NCBI GenBank assembly: GCA_950097265.1
Contig: CATNDJ010000019.1
Span: 2,163 to 34,347, forward strand
DNA length: 32,185 nucleotides
Source of the DNA: an uncultured Oscillibacter sp.
GTDB taxonomy: Bacteria > Bacillota > Clostridia > Oscillospirales > Oscillospiraceae
Direction: 5' to 3'
Part shown: piece by piece, positions 16,482 to 23,856 of the stretch
Position numbering within the stretch: the first letter of the stretch is position 1
Layout of the letters: each line of letters begins with the position of its first letter
Position numbers and translations under genes: made by a program
The notes under the pieces: model-generated
Seen by the model: only the letters and a program-made list of their open reading frames with translations
Database searches by the model: none
Told to the model about the DNA's origin: nothing

Positions 16482-18395
16482 TCATACTTCCGGCACTTTC
16501 ACCATCCGCCGCATGTTCAGGGTGATTGCCGCGGCGCAGAATAAAAGGGAAATGACGACGCAGGCGTTGAGGCGATGCAGGAACAGGTAGTAAGCGGAGA
16601 AGAGGACGGCGGCGGCCAGGCCTGCAATCTCGATCACCGAGAGCTTTGCTTTCCACTCCCTGTTGAAGATTACCGCTGTGCAGAAGAGCATAAGGCAGGT
16701 TCCTAGGATGGTGAACACCAGTTCCAATACGCTGGCGTAGTCCAGCAGAATTGCCGGGCTGTACACGAAGATAAAGGGAAAAACCAGAGAGGGGAACGCG
16801 GCTTTCCAGACCTCAGCGGCGCCTTCCAGATACTTGGCCCCGGATAATTTACACGCCACCAGGAGCCCGATGCCAACCGGAGGGGTAAGGTGGGACAAAA
16901 AGGCAAAGAACATGGGGAAGAGGTGGGCTGTCAGCAGGGGAACCCCCAGCTGCGTGAGAGACGGGGACATTACCGTGGCGCAGATGACGTAGGCGGCCGG
17001 CGTCGGTACTGCGCAGCCCATGAGAATACACACGATCATCGTGAAAAGGAGCAGCAGGAAGAGGCTTCCTCCGGCCAGGGCGTTGAAGAAGATTCCCAGC
17101 TTTAAAGTGAGGCCGGTGATCTCCATTGCCGCCACAAAAATGCCGATTACGGACATCAGCACGGCGATGTTCGCGCCGGTCAGCACGCCGTCGCCCAGCT
17201 CTTCGAGAACCTGCTTCCAATCGAGGTTTACGTCTTTGCGGAGCGTGCTGGCGAGGCCGAGAACCACCACCGACAGAAACGTCCAGAAAACAACGGTCAT
17301 CAGGGAGTAACCCTTGAAGAGGAGCGCCATCAAAAGGCCCAGGGGAACGACGAACTGCGGCGCGTCCAGGAGCAGTGTTCTGACGTCCACCTCAAACGCC
17401 GTTTTTTCCATGTGGAGTTTTCTGGCGTTCATCTCGGCGTACAGCAGCAGCATGAAATAATAAATGACAGCGGGAATTACCGCCGCTTTCGCGATGGAGA
17501 GATAGGGAATGCCGGTATAGGCCGCCATTACAAAGACCGTAGCGCCCATGACGGGGGGAAGGAACTGCCCGCCGTTGGAGGCTGCCGCCTCTATGGCGGC
17601 GGCCATGGCCGGCTTATAGCCGGATTTTTTCATCATGGGAATGGTAAAGGCCCCTGTAACCGTGATATTTGCCACAGTGCTTCCTGTGATGGAGCCCATC
17701 AGCGCGCTGGTGATGACGGCCAGGGCGGCGGGGCCGCTTTTGAGCCGGGAGGCCACGATGTTCCCGAGCTGAACGATGAAGCGGAGGCTTCCAAAAGCGG
17801 AAAGCGCGGAGCCGAAGATGATAAACAGGAACAGGTAGTTCGCAGAGGTTTGCAGCAGGCTTCCGTATACGCCCCAGGGCGACGTGATGTCCGCCGCCAG
17901 CAGCGTGACCGCACGGCGCAGGGAGGTATTGCCCGTGTGAAAGACGCCGGGAAGGAATTTTCCGTAGAGCACATATAAAAAGGAAGCCGCAGCGAAAATA
18001 GGGAACAGCCACCCATAGGCTTTGCGCACCAAAAAGATGGAAATTATGGCGGCGGCTACGCCGCACACCAAAACCCACGCTGCGGGGTAGCTGGGGTTCT
18101 TGACAATTTCGCCATAGCTCAGGAAGAGAAACACCGTGACGATGGCCGATGCGGCGAGCACGACTACCGAATAAATTTTTCCGGCGGCGCCATGCTCGTT
18201 TTTCCGCAGCCCCGCCAGGGCGCAGACGGCCATTGCGAATCCGAGATGCACAACGGAGTGCCGGGCTGCCACATAAGGGATTGCTTTGACATAGTACATC
18301 TGGTAGACGACAAATAGGAGAGCGGCGGCATAAAACAGATAATCCGCCCACGTCAGCCCTTTTAGTTTCTGCTCGGGCGCCGGTTGATTAGTCAT
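16482..18395 (-). CDS. TRAP transporter permease, fused 4TM/12TM type
   Basis: A 637-residue membrane protein in which the small (DctQ-like) and large (DctM-like) TRAP membrane parts are fused, as is usual for TAXI-type systems. The large-domain motifs GSALSAFGSLRFIVQLG, GSITGSTVANITVTGAFTIP and AAASNGGQFLPPVMGATVFV are present, with TPPVGIG further on. It imports an organic acid using an ion gradient with the receptor encoded just upstream. The start ATG 18395 has AAAGGAG upstream. The gap of 110 bases to the receptor gene holds a strong hairpin. C-terminal membrane helices extend beyond the DctM core, as in related fused proteins. Confidence 0.92.
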   Translation of the reverse strand: MTNQPAPEQKLKGLTWADYLFYAAALLFVVYQMYYVKAIPYVAARHSVVHLGFAMAVCALAGLRKNEHGAAGKIYSVVVLAASAIVTVFLFLSYGEIVKNPSYPAAWVLVCGVAAAIISIFLVRKAYGWLFPIFAAASFLYVLYGKFLPGVFHTGNTSLRRAVTLLAADITSPWGVYGSLLQTSANYLFLFIIFGSALSAFGSLRFIVQLGNIVASRLKSGPAALAVITSALMGSITGSTVANITVTGAFTIPMMKKSGYKPAMAAAIEAAASNGGQFLPPVMGATVFVMAAYTGIPYLSIAKAAVIPAVIYYFMLLLYAEMNARKLHMEKTAFEVDVRTLLLDAPQFVVPLGLLMALLFKGYSLMTVVFWTFLSVVVLGLASTLRKDVNLDWKQVLEELGDGVLTGANIAVLMSVIGIFVAAMEITGLTLKLGIFFNALAGGSLFLLLLFTMIVCILMGCAVPTPAAYVICATVMSPSLTQLGVPLLTAHLFPMFFAFLSHLTPPVGIGLLVACKLSGAKYLEGAAEVWKAAFPSLVFPFIFVYSPAILLDYASVLELVFTILGTCLMLFCTAVIFNREWKAKLSVIEIAGLAAAVLFSAYYLFLHRLNACVVISLLFCAAAITLNMRRMVKVPEV

Positions 18396-18455
18396 AACAC
18401 GCTCCTTTAGTTGAAACTGATCTTTTATGAAATGATGCGGAGAGCCTGCACCTCC

Positions 18456-18495
18456 CGTTCCGTTTCTCCCGCCGGCCGGCGAGAGAAACAGAACG
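18456..18495 (-). other. Long intergenic RNA hairpin between receptor and permease genes
   Basis: Arms 18456-18468 and 18483-18495 pair over 13 bases with a single C/A mismatch in plus-strand reading that becomes a G-U wobble in the minus-strand RNA; a GC-rich palindrome (CGCCGGCCGGCG) sits at the apex. No T-run follows, so it is not a terminator. Such structures commonly protect receptor mRNA and keep receptor above permease. Confidence 0.7.
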
Positions 18496-18505
18496 GCGAG
18501 AGGAG

Positions 18506-19663
18506 TTATTTGCCGAGGAGATTCGCTTGGAGATCGGAGAAATGCTTGATTTCCTGGCCGGCGCTCTCATAGAACTCCCGGGCGGCGGAGTGATAGAACT
18601 TGTCGAACTGCGGGCCCTCCTCCCAGGGGGAGAAGGCCGCCAGCTCCGGGGTGATCCCTACGCCGACTGCGTGGTAATCCGCAAATTCGCTTTTCTGCGC
18701 CGCTTCATAGTAAATCCGGCAGACCTCTTTAATGACGTCGTCGGGCACATCGTCGCTGGCTGCGAGGTAGATCGGCCAGGCAAAGAAGGGGACCTCTTCC
18801 GTCTGCCCCTCGCCGAAGGCCCCCGCAGGGGCGATGGCCACCATGGCGGGGAGCTCATATTCGCCGACGAAGTCGCCGCTTTTGCACGCCTGGGTCATCA
18901 GCGGCAGGAACTCCTCGGTGCGGCCCTGCATGGGGAAGTAAAGGGTGCCCCTGGAGCTGAGCTCCAGCATGCCGGAACCCATAACGAAGGTGTCGGGATA
19001 ATAGAAATCGGGAACCAGCACTCCGGCGTCCGCAGCGCCGTCCTGAAGCGCGGTCAGACGGTCGCCGTTGCCGCCGGGAAGGTCGTTATAGCCTGCAACC
19101 CCGGCGATTTCAAAAAAGTTCCGGAAAACCCGGCCGTTTCCAAAGGGCGTGTCCCGGGGAAGCGCAATATTTTTGCGGCTCAGGTCTTCCAGCTTCAAAT
19201 TCGGGTCCAATGTTATCAGGCAGTCGCTTTGGAAACACATGGTGGCGACCAGCTTGGGGAGGTACTTGCCCTCGCCCCAAACGTCGTTGCCGGGCACCAT
19301 TGTGCAGACGAGGTAATTATCCCACAAGGTATCGTCTCCCGCCACAAGGCGTACATCATCCGCAATGCCGGCGGTGGTGACCACTTCCGCGGTCAGCCAG
19401 TCGGACCTTTCGTTGATGAAGGAAGCCAGCGCGTGAGAGAGGACAAACCAGGTATCGCCGGAGCGGCCGCCGGCAATGGAAATATGGTAGGGCTCATGGG
19501 CTTCTCCGGAGTTCTCCCCGCCGCCGGTTTCGCCGGAGGCGGGAGCCTCCGGCCGGCTGGAAGCGCCGGGGGCCGTTTTTTCAGCGGCCGGAGAGTTGGA
19601 ACCGCAGGCTGTCATAACAATCATAGAGCAGAGGCACAGCAGAGATATGAGAAACTTTTTCAT
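18506..19663 (-). CDS. TAXI-family TRAP solute-binding lipoprotein
   Basis: A 385-residue extracytoplasmic receptor. It has a lipoprotein signal with Cys20 after MTA, then a low-complexity Ser/Ala/Gly/Glu linker to about residue 53, then the binding domain starting HISIAGGRSGDTWFVLSHAL, which is the TAXI-type opening (a GG...G..W segment followed by LA). DVRLVAGDDTLWDNYL and GDRLTALQDGAADAGVLV are further family-like parts. The start ATG 19663 has AAAGGAG upstream. It follows the lyase gene and precedes the fused permease. It captures the operon's carboxylate substrate outside the cell; the ligand is not evident from sequence. Confidence 0.92.
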   Translation of the reverse strand: MKKFLISLLCLCSMIVMTACGSNSPAAEKTAPGASSRPEAPASGETGGGENSGEAHEPYHISIAGGRSGDTWFVLSHALASFINERSDWLTAEVVTTAGIADDVRLVAGDDTLWDNYLVCTMVPGNDVWGEGKYLPKLVATMCFQSDCLITLDPNLKLEDLSRKNIALPRDTPFGNGRVFRNFFEIAGVAGYNDLPGGNGDRLTALQDGAADAGVLVPDFYYPDTFVMGSGMLELSSRGTLYFPMQGRTEEFLPLMTQACKSGDFVGEYELPAMVAIAPAGAFGEGQTEEVPFFAWPIYLAASDDVPDDVIKEVCRIYYEAAQKSEFADYHAVGVGITPELAAFSPWEEGPQFDKFYHSAAREFYESAGQEIKHFSDLQANLLGK

Positions 19664-19737
19664 TAAGGTACTCCTTTCTAATTTTACCGAACTGCGGGGC
19701 CGGATGGAGCGGGATTTACAAAAACAGTGCCTGTCTG

Positions 19738-20601
19738 TCAGCAGGAGTATTTTGTGCTGTCGCGGATAATATCATCAAGTCCGGTCAGCTTGTTGAAATC
19801 ACTGAATGTGTAAAGCTGCCCAAGGCAGTCCTCGGTTGTTCCCTTGTCCCGGAGAACCGAGTAAAGCCGTTCGATGGCGGCCGCCGCGCCCCACGTCGCC
19901 GTGGAGGGCCAGATTACAATTTTGTAGCCCATCTCCTGCAGCCTTCGGTTGCTGACAATCGGCGTTTTCGCACTTTCAGACATGTTGATGAAAGCGGGCT
20001 TTTTCAGCAGTCCGGGAATCCGTTCCATCTCATCCAGTGAGAGCGGGGACTCAAAAAACAGCACGTCTGCTCCGGCGTCCGCGTACAGGTTGAGCCGGCG
20101 GATCGTCTCGTCAAATCCCAGAACAGTGTTGGCGTCGGACCGGGCTACGATTACCAGGTCCGCGTCCGTTTTGGCGTCCACCGCGGCCCGGACCTTCTGG
20201 ACCATCTCTTCGGCGCTGATGAGCTTTTTTCCCTCCATGTGCCCGCAGCGCTTGGGCCACGCCTGATCCTCGATCTGAACGGCGGCGACGCCGGAGCGCT
20301 CAAACTCCCGGACGGTCCGCTTTACGCTGATGGCGTTTCCGTACCCCGTGTCAATATCCACGATGACGGGCAGCGACGTTACCGCACAGGTGGCGCGGGC
20401 GTTTTCCAGATTTTCGTTCATGGTCATAAGCCCGACGTCCGCGAAGCCGCAGCGGTAAGCGGCCACGCCATAGCCGCTGAGATACAGGCTGGAAAAGCCC
20501 ACCTTCTCAGCGAGTCTCGCGCACAGGGGACTGAAGCCCCCTGGTGCGACCAGAATTTCCTCTCCCTCCAGAAGCTTTCTCAATGTTGCCGATGCTTTCA
20601 T
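19738..20601 (-). CDS. Isocitrate-lyase/PEP-mutase-family C-C lyase
   Basis: A 287-residue TIM-barrel enzyme. Hallmarks: DIDTGYG (Mg2+ site, Asp82 and Asp84), IEDQ at 110-113, the catalytic PKRCGH at 116-121, and VARSDA near 152-157. The length fits methylisocitrate lyase, 2,3-dimethylmalate lyase and oxaloacetate hydrolases. The KRCGH Cys marks a lyase rather than a mutase. I choose ATG 20601, where homology begins; its own ribosome site is weak, and a strong AAAGGAGAAAGG lies some 35 bases further up, so a start 16 codons earlier (20649) is possible, though that site would then be inside the gene. It is the first gene behind the sigma-54 promoter. It probably releases pyruvate or a related acid. 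Confidence 0.88.
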   Translation of the reverse strand: MKASATLRKLLEGEEILVAPGGFSPLCARLAEKVGFSSLYLSGYGVAAYRCGFADVGLMTMNENLENARATCAVTSLPVIVDIDTGYGNAISVKRTVREFERSGVAAVQIEDQAWPKRCGHMEGKKLISAEEMVQKVRAAVDAKTDADLVIVARSDANTVLGFDETIRRLNLYADAGADVLFFESPLSLDEMERIPGLLKKPAFINMSESAKTPIVSNRRLQEMGYKIVIWPSTATWGAAAAIERLYSVLRDKGTTEDCLGQLYTFSDFNKLTGLDDIIRDSTKYSC

Positions 20602-20710
20602 AAAAGCGCCATGGTGAATCGAATCGAAACACCTTTCTCCTTTCTGCACAGGCGTTTTTGATATGCTCCCGGCGTGGGAGCCTGCTCTGCCTGTACATTG
20701 CTGTTATAAG

Positions 20711-20727
20711 AGCAATTTTTGTGCCAA
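20711..20727 (-). promoter_or_regulatory. Sigma-54 (-24/-12) promoter of the lyase/TRAP operon
   Basis: The minus strand reads TTGGCACAAAAATTGCT: GG at -24 and GC at -12 with exactly ten bases between, matching the consensus TGGCAC-N5-TTGC. It points at the lyase gene, with the start near 20700, giving a leader of about 100 bases. The adjacent divergent gene encodes a sigma-54 activator, which makes this call very likely. Confidence 0.93.
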
Positions 20728-20738
20728 ATCAGCGCCCC

Positions 20739-20794
20739 TTGAAACTGCCCGAAATTCCAGGTTTGGAGCGGATTAGTGTTGCAATATGTTTCAA
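20739..20794. promoter_or_regulatory. Candidate upstream activator sites
   Basis: TTGAAAC (20739-20745) and its complement GTTTCAA (20788-20794) form an inverted pair 49 bases apart, centred just upstream of the sigma-54 promoter. The second copy lies inside a small inverted repeat GCAAT-N9-ATTGC (20781-20799). The spacing suits a sigma-54 activator, but the assignment is by position only. Confidence 0.45.
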
Positions 20795-20957
20795 ATTGCG
20801 TTGTGGCTTTGCGCTGCTGGTGATGCATGTGTCGCAGCTTCTCTTTGCGAAGTCCGGTACCGCAGGGGATTTTTTGTGGTTTATAGTAAACTTTGCCGGT
20901 AAGAGGCTTTTTAAAGCAGGTGAAATCTCCAAGACCACGGAGACGTTTTAGCGTGCG

Positions 20958-20986
20958 TTGCAAATGATGCGGTTTTGTGTTATACT
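20958..20986 (+). promoter_or_regulatory. Sigma-70 promoter of the sigma-54 activator gene
   Basis: TTGCAA, a 17-base spacer and TATACT lie about 45 bases upstream of the activator start. The gap 20650-20957 contains no gene; it holds the divergent regulatory sites. Confidence 0.8.
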
Positions 20987-21029
20987 GAAAGTCATACAAA
21001 TTACCGGGCAGAATCGCCGAGGAGGATTT

Positions 21030-22982
21030 ATGCGGCCGAAAATCTGTATCATCGGGTATGGCCCTATGGCGGACATGGCGAGAGCCATACAGGGCAGACA
21101 GCGCTCAACCGTGGATGTGATTGTTTATGAGGAGCTTTTTGACGAGAACTGGAGCCTGCCTGACTGGATGCGGGAGGTCGATGTTTTTATCTCGGGCGGC
21201 TACAACGCCCGGCAGCTGAGGAGCAAGATTTCCACGCCGGTCATCTCTATGGAGACCAGGCTTAGCGATCTCCTGGTCTCTTTGGAAAACAACCCCATTG
21301 GTGAAAAGGAGATTCTCTACGCGCCTTTTCACGAGAAAAACGCCGTCTTAGAAAAGGTCGGCTCGCTGCTCTCCGTCAATATCGTGCAGATGCCCTTTCA
21401 GACCCCCGGGGAGCTGCATCAGATTCTGCAGGACTATAAGAACCGTGGGGGAAGTTCGGTGATTGTGGCGGGACTGGGTTACGTATATGCCAAGAGACTC
21501 GACCTAAACCCGGTATTCATCCGGCCGGAGGAGGCGCTGCTGGAGTATTTTAACATAGCGGCGGATATGGCGATTTCCCTGAAGACCTCTTCCCTGCGCA
21601 ACAGTGAACTGATGACGATTCTGAATTACTATGATAAGGGGGTGCTGCTGGCAAACAACGATGTGATTACAGTCTGCAATCCCTTAGCGGCAAACTGTTT
21701 CCGCCATCTCAACAGGCCGATCATCGGTCTCCGCCTCTCCGAGATCATGGTTGAAATCCAGATGGAGGAGCCCGCCTTTGAGGCGTCCCGCCTTCTCTCG
21801 CCCCTCTTGAACCAGCCCTGCGTGGTAAACGGCAGGCCCTATATGCTGGACTTTGTTCCCATCCGGGTGAAAAACTCTACCAATGGCGTCATGATCAATA
21901 TCCGTTCCCGGGAAAACAGCCAGGAAAGAAGCGTCGCCTCCCCGGGAAACCGGCTCTCCAAGGGCTTTGTTGCAAAGCATTCCTTTCAGACGCTCACTGT
22001 CAAAAGCCCCAGCTTCAGTAAGGCCGTTCATCTCGCCCGCTACTATTCGCAGACGGACGAATCCATTGTGCTCTTGGGAGAAACCGGAGCGGGCAAAGAG
22101 GTTATGGCTCACGCGATTCACAACAACAGCAAGCGGGCGAGGCATCCCTTTGTGGCGGTGAATTGCTCCGCGATGAACGAAAAGCTGCTGGAGAGCGAGC
22201 TGTTTGGCTATGACGAGGGGGCTTTTACCGGCGCGAAGCGGGGCGGCAAAGAAGGACTCTTCGAACTGGCAAACAAGGGGACGATTTTCCTGGATGAGAT
22301 TGGGGAAATCAGCCGGGAGATTCAGGTGAAACTCCTGCGCGCGATTCAGGAGAAAGAAATTATGCGGGTTGGGGGAACCAAGATCATCCGTTTTGACGCG
22401 AGAATCATTGCGGCTACCAATCAGAATCTCTGGAAACTTGTGGAGGAGCACCATTTTCGGGAGGATCTCTACTACCGCATCAATGTTCTGGAACTGGTCA
22501 TTCCGCCCCTGCGGGAGAGGAGGGAGGACCTGTACGCCCTTTTTTCCACATTTCTCTCTACCTCCTCACCGAATGTCATTTCAAAGATGGACGCCCACGA
22601 AGAGGAAGTCGTCGATCTTTTGAGCCGCTATGACTGGCCGGGAAACATCCGGGAACTGAACAACTTTTCGCAGATGACCGCCGCCATGATGTGGGAGGAT
22701 CAATCCTGGGAGCGCCTCTACGAGGCCATGCAGGAAATCATCTGCAATTTGATTGAGCGGCGGCGCAGAACCGTATCCCCCATGGCTCCGTCTGCCGGGG
22801 AACCGGTTTTCCGGGAGGATTCCAGGCTCGGGGTAAAAAGAGAAAACGAGGCGGACCGGATTCTGTTCGCCCTGCAAAACGCCGGCGGCAGCAGGAAGGA
22901 AGCCGCTGAAATACTGGGCATGAATCGGTCCACCCTATGGAGAAAGATGAAAAAATATCGTCTTTTGGACGGGGAGGAATAG
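21030..22982 (+). CDS. PrpR-like sigma-54-dependent transcriptional activator
   Basis: A 650-residue enhancer-binding protein. Residues 1-180 look like a PrpR-type N-terminal sensor (VDVFISGGYNARQL is typical), and a PAS-like segment covers about 190-290. The AAA+ domain follows with Walker A GETGAGKE (350-357), the sigma-54 contact loop GAFTGA (397-402), Walker B TIFLDEIGE (418-426) and FREDLYYRINV. The C-terminal Fis-type helix-turn-helix is GSRKEAAEILGMNRSTLWRK. All key residues are intact. The start ATG 21030 is chosen for GAGGAGG just upstream; a longer frame lacks a ribosome site. It is divergent from the operon it almost certainly activates. PrpR-type sensors bind 2-methylcitrate or related acids, so the operon substrate or an intermediate is the likely ligand. 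Confidence 0.93.
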   Translation: MRPKICIIGYGPMADMARAIQGRQRSTVDVIVYEELFDENWSLPDWMREVDVFISGGYNARQLRSKISTPVISMETRLSDLLVSLENNPIGEKEILYAPFHEKNAVLEKVGSLLSVNIVQMPFQTPGELHQILQDYKNRGGSSVIVAGLGYVYAKRLDLNPVFIRPEEALLEYFNIAADMAISLKTSSLRNSELMTILNYYDKGVLLANNDVITVCNPLAANCFRHLNRPIIGLRLSEIMVEIQMEEPAFEASRLLSPLLNQPCVVNGRPYMLDFVPIRVKNSTNGVMINIRSRENSQERSVASPGNRLSKGFVAKHSFQTLTVKSPSFSKAVHLARYYSQTDESIVLLGETGAGKEVMAHAIHNNSKRARHPFVAVNCSAMNEKLLESELFGYDEGAFTGAKRGGKEGLFELANKGTIFLDEIGEISREIQVKLLRAIQEKEIMRVGGTKIIRFDARIIAATNQNLWKLVEEHHFREDLYYRINVLELVIPPLRERREDLYALFSTFLSTSSPNVISKMDAHEEEVVDLLSRYDWPGNIRELNNFSQMTAAMMWEDQSWERLYEAMQEIICNLIERRRRTVSPMAPSAGEPVFREDSRLGVKRENEADRILFALQNAGGSRKEAAEILGMNRSTLWRKMKKYRLLDGEE

Positions 22983-23037
22983 GGGCGCCGGGAGCCGGCG
23001 GACCAGGGCAACCCCCGTTTTTTGAACCGCAAAGAAA

Positions 23038-23067
23038 AGCGGCATGGAGCCAACGCTCCATGCCGCT
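23038..23067 (-). terminator. Terminator between the activator and MarR genes
   Basis: A perfect 13-bp stem (23038-23050 and 23055-23067) with a 4-base loop is followed on the minus strand by TTTTCTTT. It lies 13 bases past the MarR stop and may also stop the convergent activator transcript. Confidence 0.8.
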
Positions 23068-23080
23068 GCCGTTTATGCGC

Positions 23081-23521
23081 TCAATCCTCCAAAGCCCGAG
23101 CCAGCCCGTGCCACAGCTTTTCCATGCCGTCCACCAGGGCGTGGAGCTCTTCCTTTGAAAAAAGACCAAAGGCGTCCAGCTCCATCTTCCGCATGGCCCG
23201 GCCCAGCTTCCGGCCGAATTTCCGGCCCTCTTCCGTCAAAAGCACGATCCGGCTGCGCCGGTCGCCCTCGGCAATGCTGCGGGTGACCAGGCCCCTTCGC
23301 TCCAGACTGTCCACCACGCTGGTCACCGTCTGCCGGGAGAGGTATAATTCCCGGCTCAGGTCGTTCTGGGTCATGGGCGTCCGGTTTTTGTAGAGCAGCG
23401 TAATGACGTCCATGATATTGGAGGTGACTCCATATGTGGCGGCAATTTTGTCATAGGCCGCCTCAATGCCGTTCCAGCTTTTATAGTACCGGTCAAACAG
23501 GCCGCTGTCTGGTCGTTCCAT
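23081..23521 (-). CDS. MarR-family transcriptional regulator
   Basis: A 146-residue winged-helix regulator of normal length. The recognition region reads LSRELYLSRQTVTSVVDSLE, and the wing GLVTRSIAEGDRRSRIVLLT has the conserved D-R-R-S-R. The start ATG 23521 has GAGGATG upstream. It is divergent from the acyl-CoA dehydrogenase operon, with its own TTGACA promoter at 23614-23642 and palindromes near the operon promoter, so it probably represses or senses for that operon. MarR proteins often bind CoA thioesters or aromatic acids; a CoA-ester ligand made by the operon would be a natural inducer here, by inference. Confidence 0.93.
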   Translation of the reverse strand: MERPDSGLFDRYYKSWNGIEAAYDKIAATYGVTSNIMDVITLLYKNRTPMTQNDLSRELYLSRQTVTSVVDSLERRGLVTRSIAEGDRRSRIVLLTEEGRKFGRKLGRAMRKMELDAFGLFSKEELHALVDGMEKLWHGLARALED

Positions 23522-23613
23522 GATTCGTCATCCTCTTTTCCTCGATCTGCGGGGTCTGCGGGGCGCTTACGGACGCGTCGCCCTCTCAGAGATAAAACAG
23601 ATACTTTTTTACT

Positions 23614-23642
23614 ATTTTATCGCCATTCTGTTCCTGTGTCAA
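23614..23642 (-). promoter_or_regulatory. Sigma-70 promoter of the MarR gene
   Basis: The minus strand has consensus TTGACA, 17 bases, then TAAAAT, giving a leader of about 85 bases. A 7-bp inverted repeat (GATAAAA at 23591-23597, TTTTATC at 23615-23621) overlaps the -10 and may be an autoregulatory site. Confidence 0.8.
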
Positions 23643-23748
23643 TAGGTGTGCAAAATATGGAAAATTCCGCGCCTCTATCTCGAATGCACAAAAAGGGAAA
23701 GCCGATTCTGTCTATTCATACGAAGTGCGTTATTTCTGAAAAAATCCC

Positions 23749-23776
23749 TTGACTTTTCCTTGGCGGCGGCTATAAT
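23749..23776 (+). promoter_or_regulatory. Promoter of the acyl-CoA dehydrogenase operon
   Basis: TTGACT, a 16-base spacer and consensus TATAAT lie 80 bases upstream of the first gene. This is among the strongest promoter sequences in the window. It serves at least the first three genes. Confidence 0.88.
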
Positions 23777-23787
23777 GAAATCATCCA

Positions 23788-23806
23788 AGTTCGGACAAAC
23801 CGAAGT
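23788..23806. promoter_or_regulatory. Probable MarR operator
   Basis: AGTTCGG and CCGAAGT form an inverted repeat (6 of 7 bases matching) around a 5-base centre, at about +5 to +25 of the operon promoter, where a bound MarR dimer would block transcription. Confidence 0.6.
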
Positions 23807-23818
23807 CAGATAAACATA

Positions 23819-23839
23819 TTTCAGACAAAAAATCTGAAA
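23819..23839. promoter_or_regulatory. Second palindrome in the operon leader
   Basis: TTTCAGA and TCTGAAA form a perfect 7-bp inverted repeat with a 7-base centre, just before the ribosome site of the first gene. It could be a second operator, or a weak leader hairpin. Confidence 0.5.
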
Positions 23840-23856
23840 CGAAAGGAAGCACGATT

